Position numbers and translations under genes: made by a program. Of a stretch of 64,000 nucleotides of DNA, positions 63,585 through 64,000 are shown in pieces. Position 1 is the stretch's first letter, and each line of letters begins with the position of its first letter. This DNA comes from an uncultured Amylibacter sp. (lineage in GTDB: Bacteria > Pseudomonadota > Alphaproteobacteria > Rhodobacterales > Rhodobacteraceae). The stretch is taken from positions 744,001 to 808,000 of the forward strand of contig CANMGS010000002.1 of assembly GCA_947497475.1 (NCBI GenBank), given 5' to 3'. The notes beneath the pieces were generated by a model. That model was not told the DNA's origin and did no database searches. It saw nothing but the letters and a program-made list of their open reading frames with translations.

Positions 63585-64000
63585 TGCTCTGCCTCGTCTT
63601 TTTTGCCCTTTATACCCCAACGTTTTGAAAAATGCGATTGTATTTCGCAAATAAGGTGCCTAATGATGAAAGGGTAGCTGGCGAAAAAACCGCCGCACTC
63701 ACAAGTTTCGTCGATTGCGACCATGAGACAGGCCAAAAGCCAAAGTCATCCTCTGATCCGCTCGACAGGCCAAATGGCCACCGAATTGTCGTATGACCAA
63801 GCGAACGCTGACTGTACGACCCGAACTGAACGTCCATTTATAAGGACGTTGGAGAAAACCGCGATGCAACGCGTGTGGACATATTTTTTAGCGCTCTGTG
63901 ACGAATTTATATTCGCAGTATTCGCTCACCCACAGCCCATCGCCATAACATATAACGCCACTGACGAAGTTGACCCGCTTGGGATCAATACGCATGCGCG
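63585..64000. other. 416-bp gene-free structured region at the right edge
   Basis: No convincing complete gene. Contains a direct repeat GACAGGCCAAA (63727-63737 and 63764-63774), a nested hairpin (GTCGTA 63788-63793 with TACGAC 63815-63820, enclosing AGCG/CGCT) and a second hairpin AACGTCC/GGACGTT (63829-63835 with 63844-63850), all more GC-rich than the surroundings. A frame opens at ATG 63864 with GGAG nine bases before it and runs 45 codons to the edge; it does not resemble the start of RNase E. In other Rhodobacterales, rne is divergent from this amidase, so the stretch is probably a long, folded rne leader. Confidence 0.5.

Noticed and set aside
1-64000. tRNA or rRNA genes, insertion sequences, attachment sites
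   Set aside because: Scanning the intergenic gaps by eye showed no T-loop-like GGTTCGAAT patterns, no transposase frames and no long terminal repeats; a dedicated tRNA search would settle it.

Overview
The window looks like chromosomal DNA from an AT-rich (by eye) marine alphaproteobacterium of the Rhodobacterales (Roseobacter) type. The main reason is gene order. The run dusB-ntrB-ntrC-ntrY-ntrX-trkA-trkH-hfq-hflX is the classical alphaproteobacterial nitrogen-regulation cluster. It is followed divergently by ispD-ispF-pgpA-cinA, with amtB, a RatA/COQ10 protein, lipA and lpdA close by. NtrC and NtrX both lack the GAFTGA loop, as known for Rhodobacter NtrC. There are no tRNA or rRNA genes, no insertion sequences, no prophage and no CRISPR array that I can see; nearly all DNA is coding and most genes are housekeeping.

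Layout. 1-4.9 kb: a small accessory block with a DAO-type oxidoreductase, an AhpD-like protein divergent from its likely TetR regulator (three operator-like sites between them), an NmrA-type protein, a YqaA-like membrane protein and an AT-rich orphan membrane gene. 4.9-7.2 kb: tsf and rpsB; S2 carries an extra C-terminal helix-hairpin-helix-like domain and has a structured leader. 7.2-11 kb: a DUF502 membrane protein, an RTX calcium-binding repeat protein and an orphan peptide-type ABC binding protein. 11-12.4 kb: a candidate small RNA, then arsC with an aquaglyceroporin, a compact arsenate detoxification pair. 12.4-20 kb: an XRE-cupin regulator, DsbA-fold proteins (one a tandem duplication), a VOC protein, mfd and a small membrane protein. 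20-26 kb: hemB, a Tat/lipoprotein SYLF protein, rpe, a 3-hydroxyisobutyrate-dehydrogenase-like enzyme and a penicillin-acylase-family hydrolase.

26-37.7 kb: the hflX/hfq/trk/ntr/dusB cluster, all on the minus strand. 37.8-41.3 kb: isoprenoid genes ispD and ispF, pgpA, a CinA-domain protein and amtB without an adjacent glnK. 41.3-50.5 kb: RatA-like protein, a 62-residue membrane protein with a flavin monooxygenase, a cold-shock-domain/DEAD-box helicase fusion, a cupin, lipA, a VIT1/CCC1-like transporter, lpdA, a DUF924 protein and an MFS transporter. 50.5-56.4 kb: queA, a giant AsmA-like protein, a BCP peroxiredoxin overlapping a ferritin-like DUF455 gene. 56.4-64 kb: cell-envelope genes (M23 peptidase with bactofilin, PBP1A, an AMIN/amidase_3 amidase) plus prfB, ending in a structured non-coding stretch that is probably the leader of a gene beyond the right edge.

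No whole novel system stands out. The observations most worth checking are the S2 fusion, the cold-shock/helicase fusion, hflX having no canonical start codon for its conserved N-terminus, the small-RNA candidate at about 11.1 kb, and the tandem kappa-GST-like protein next to mfd.
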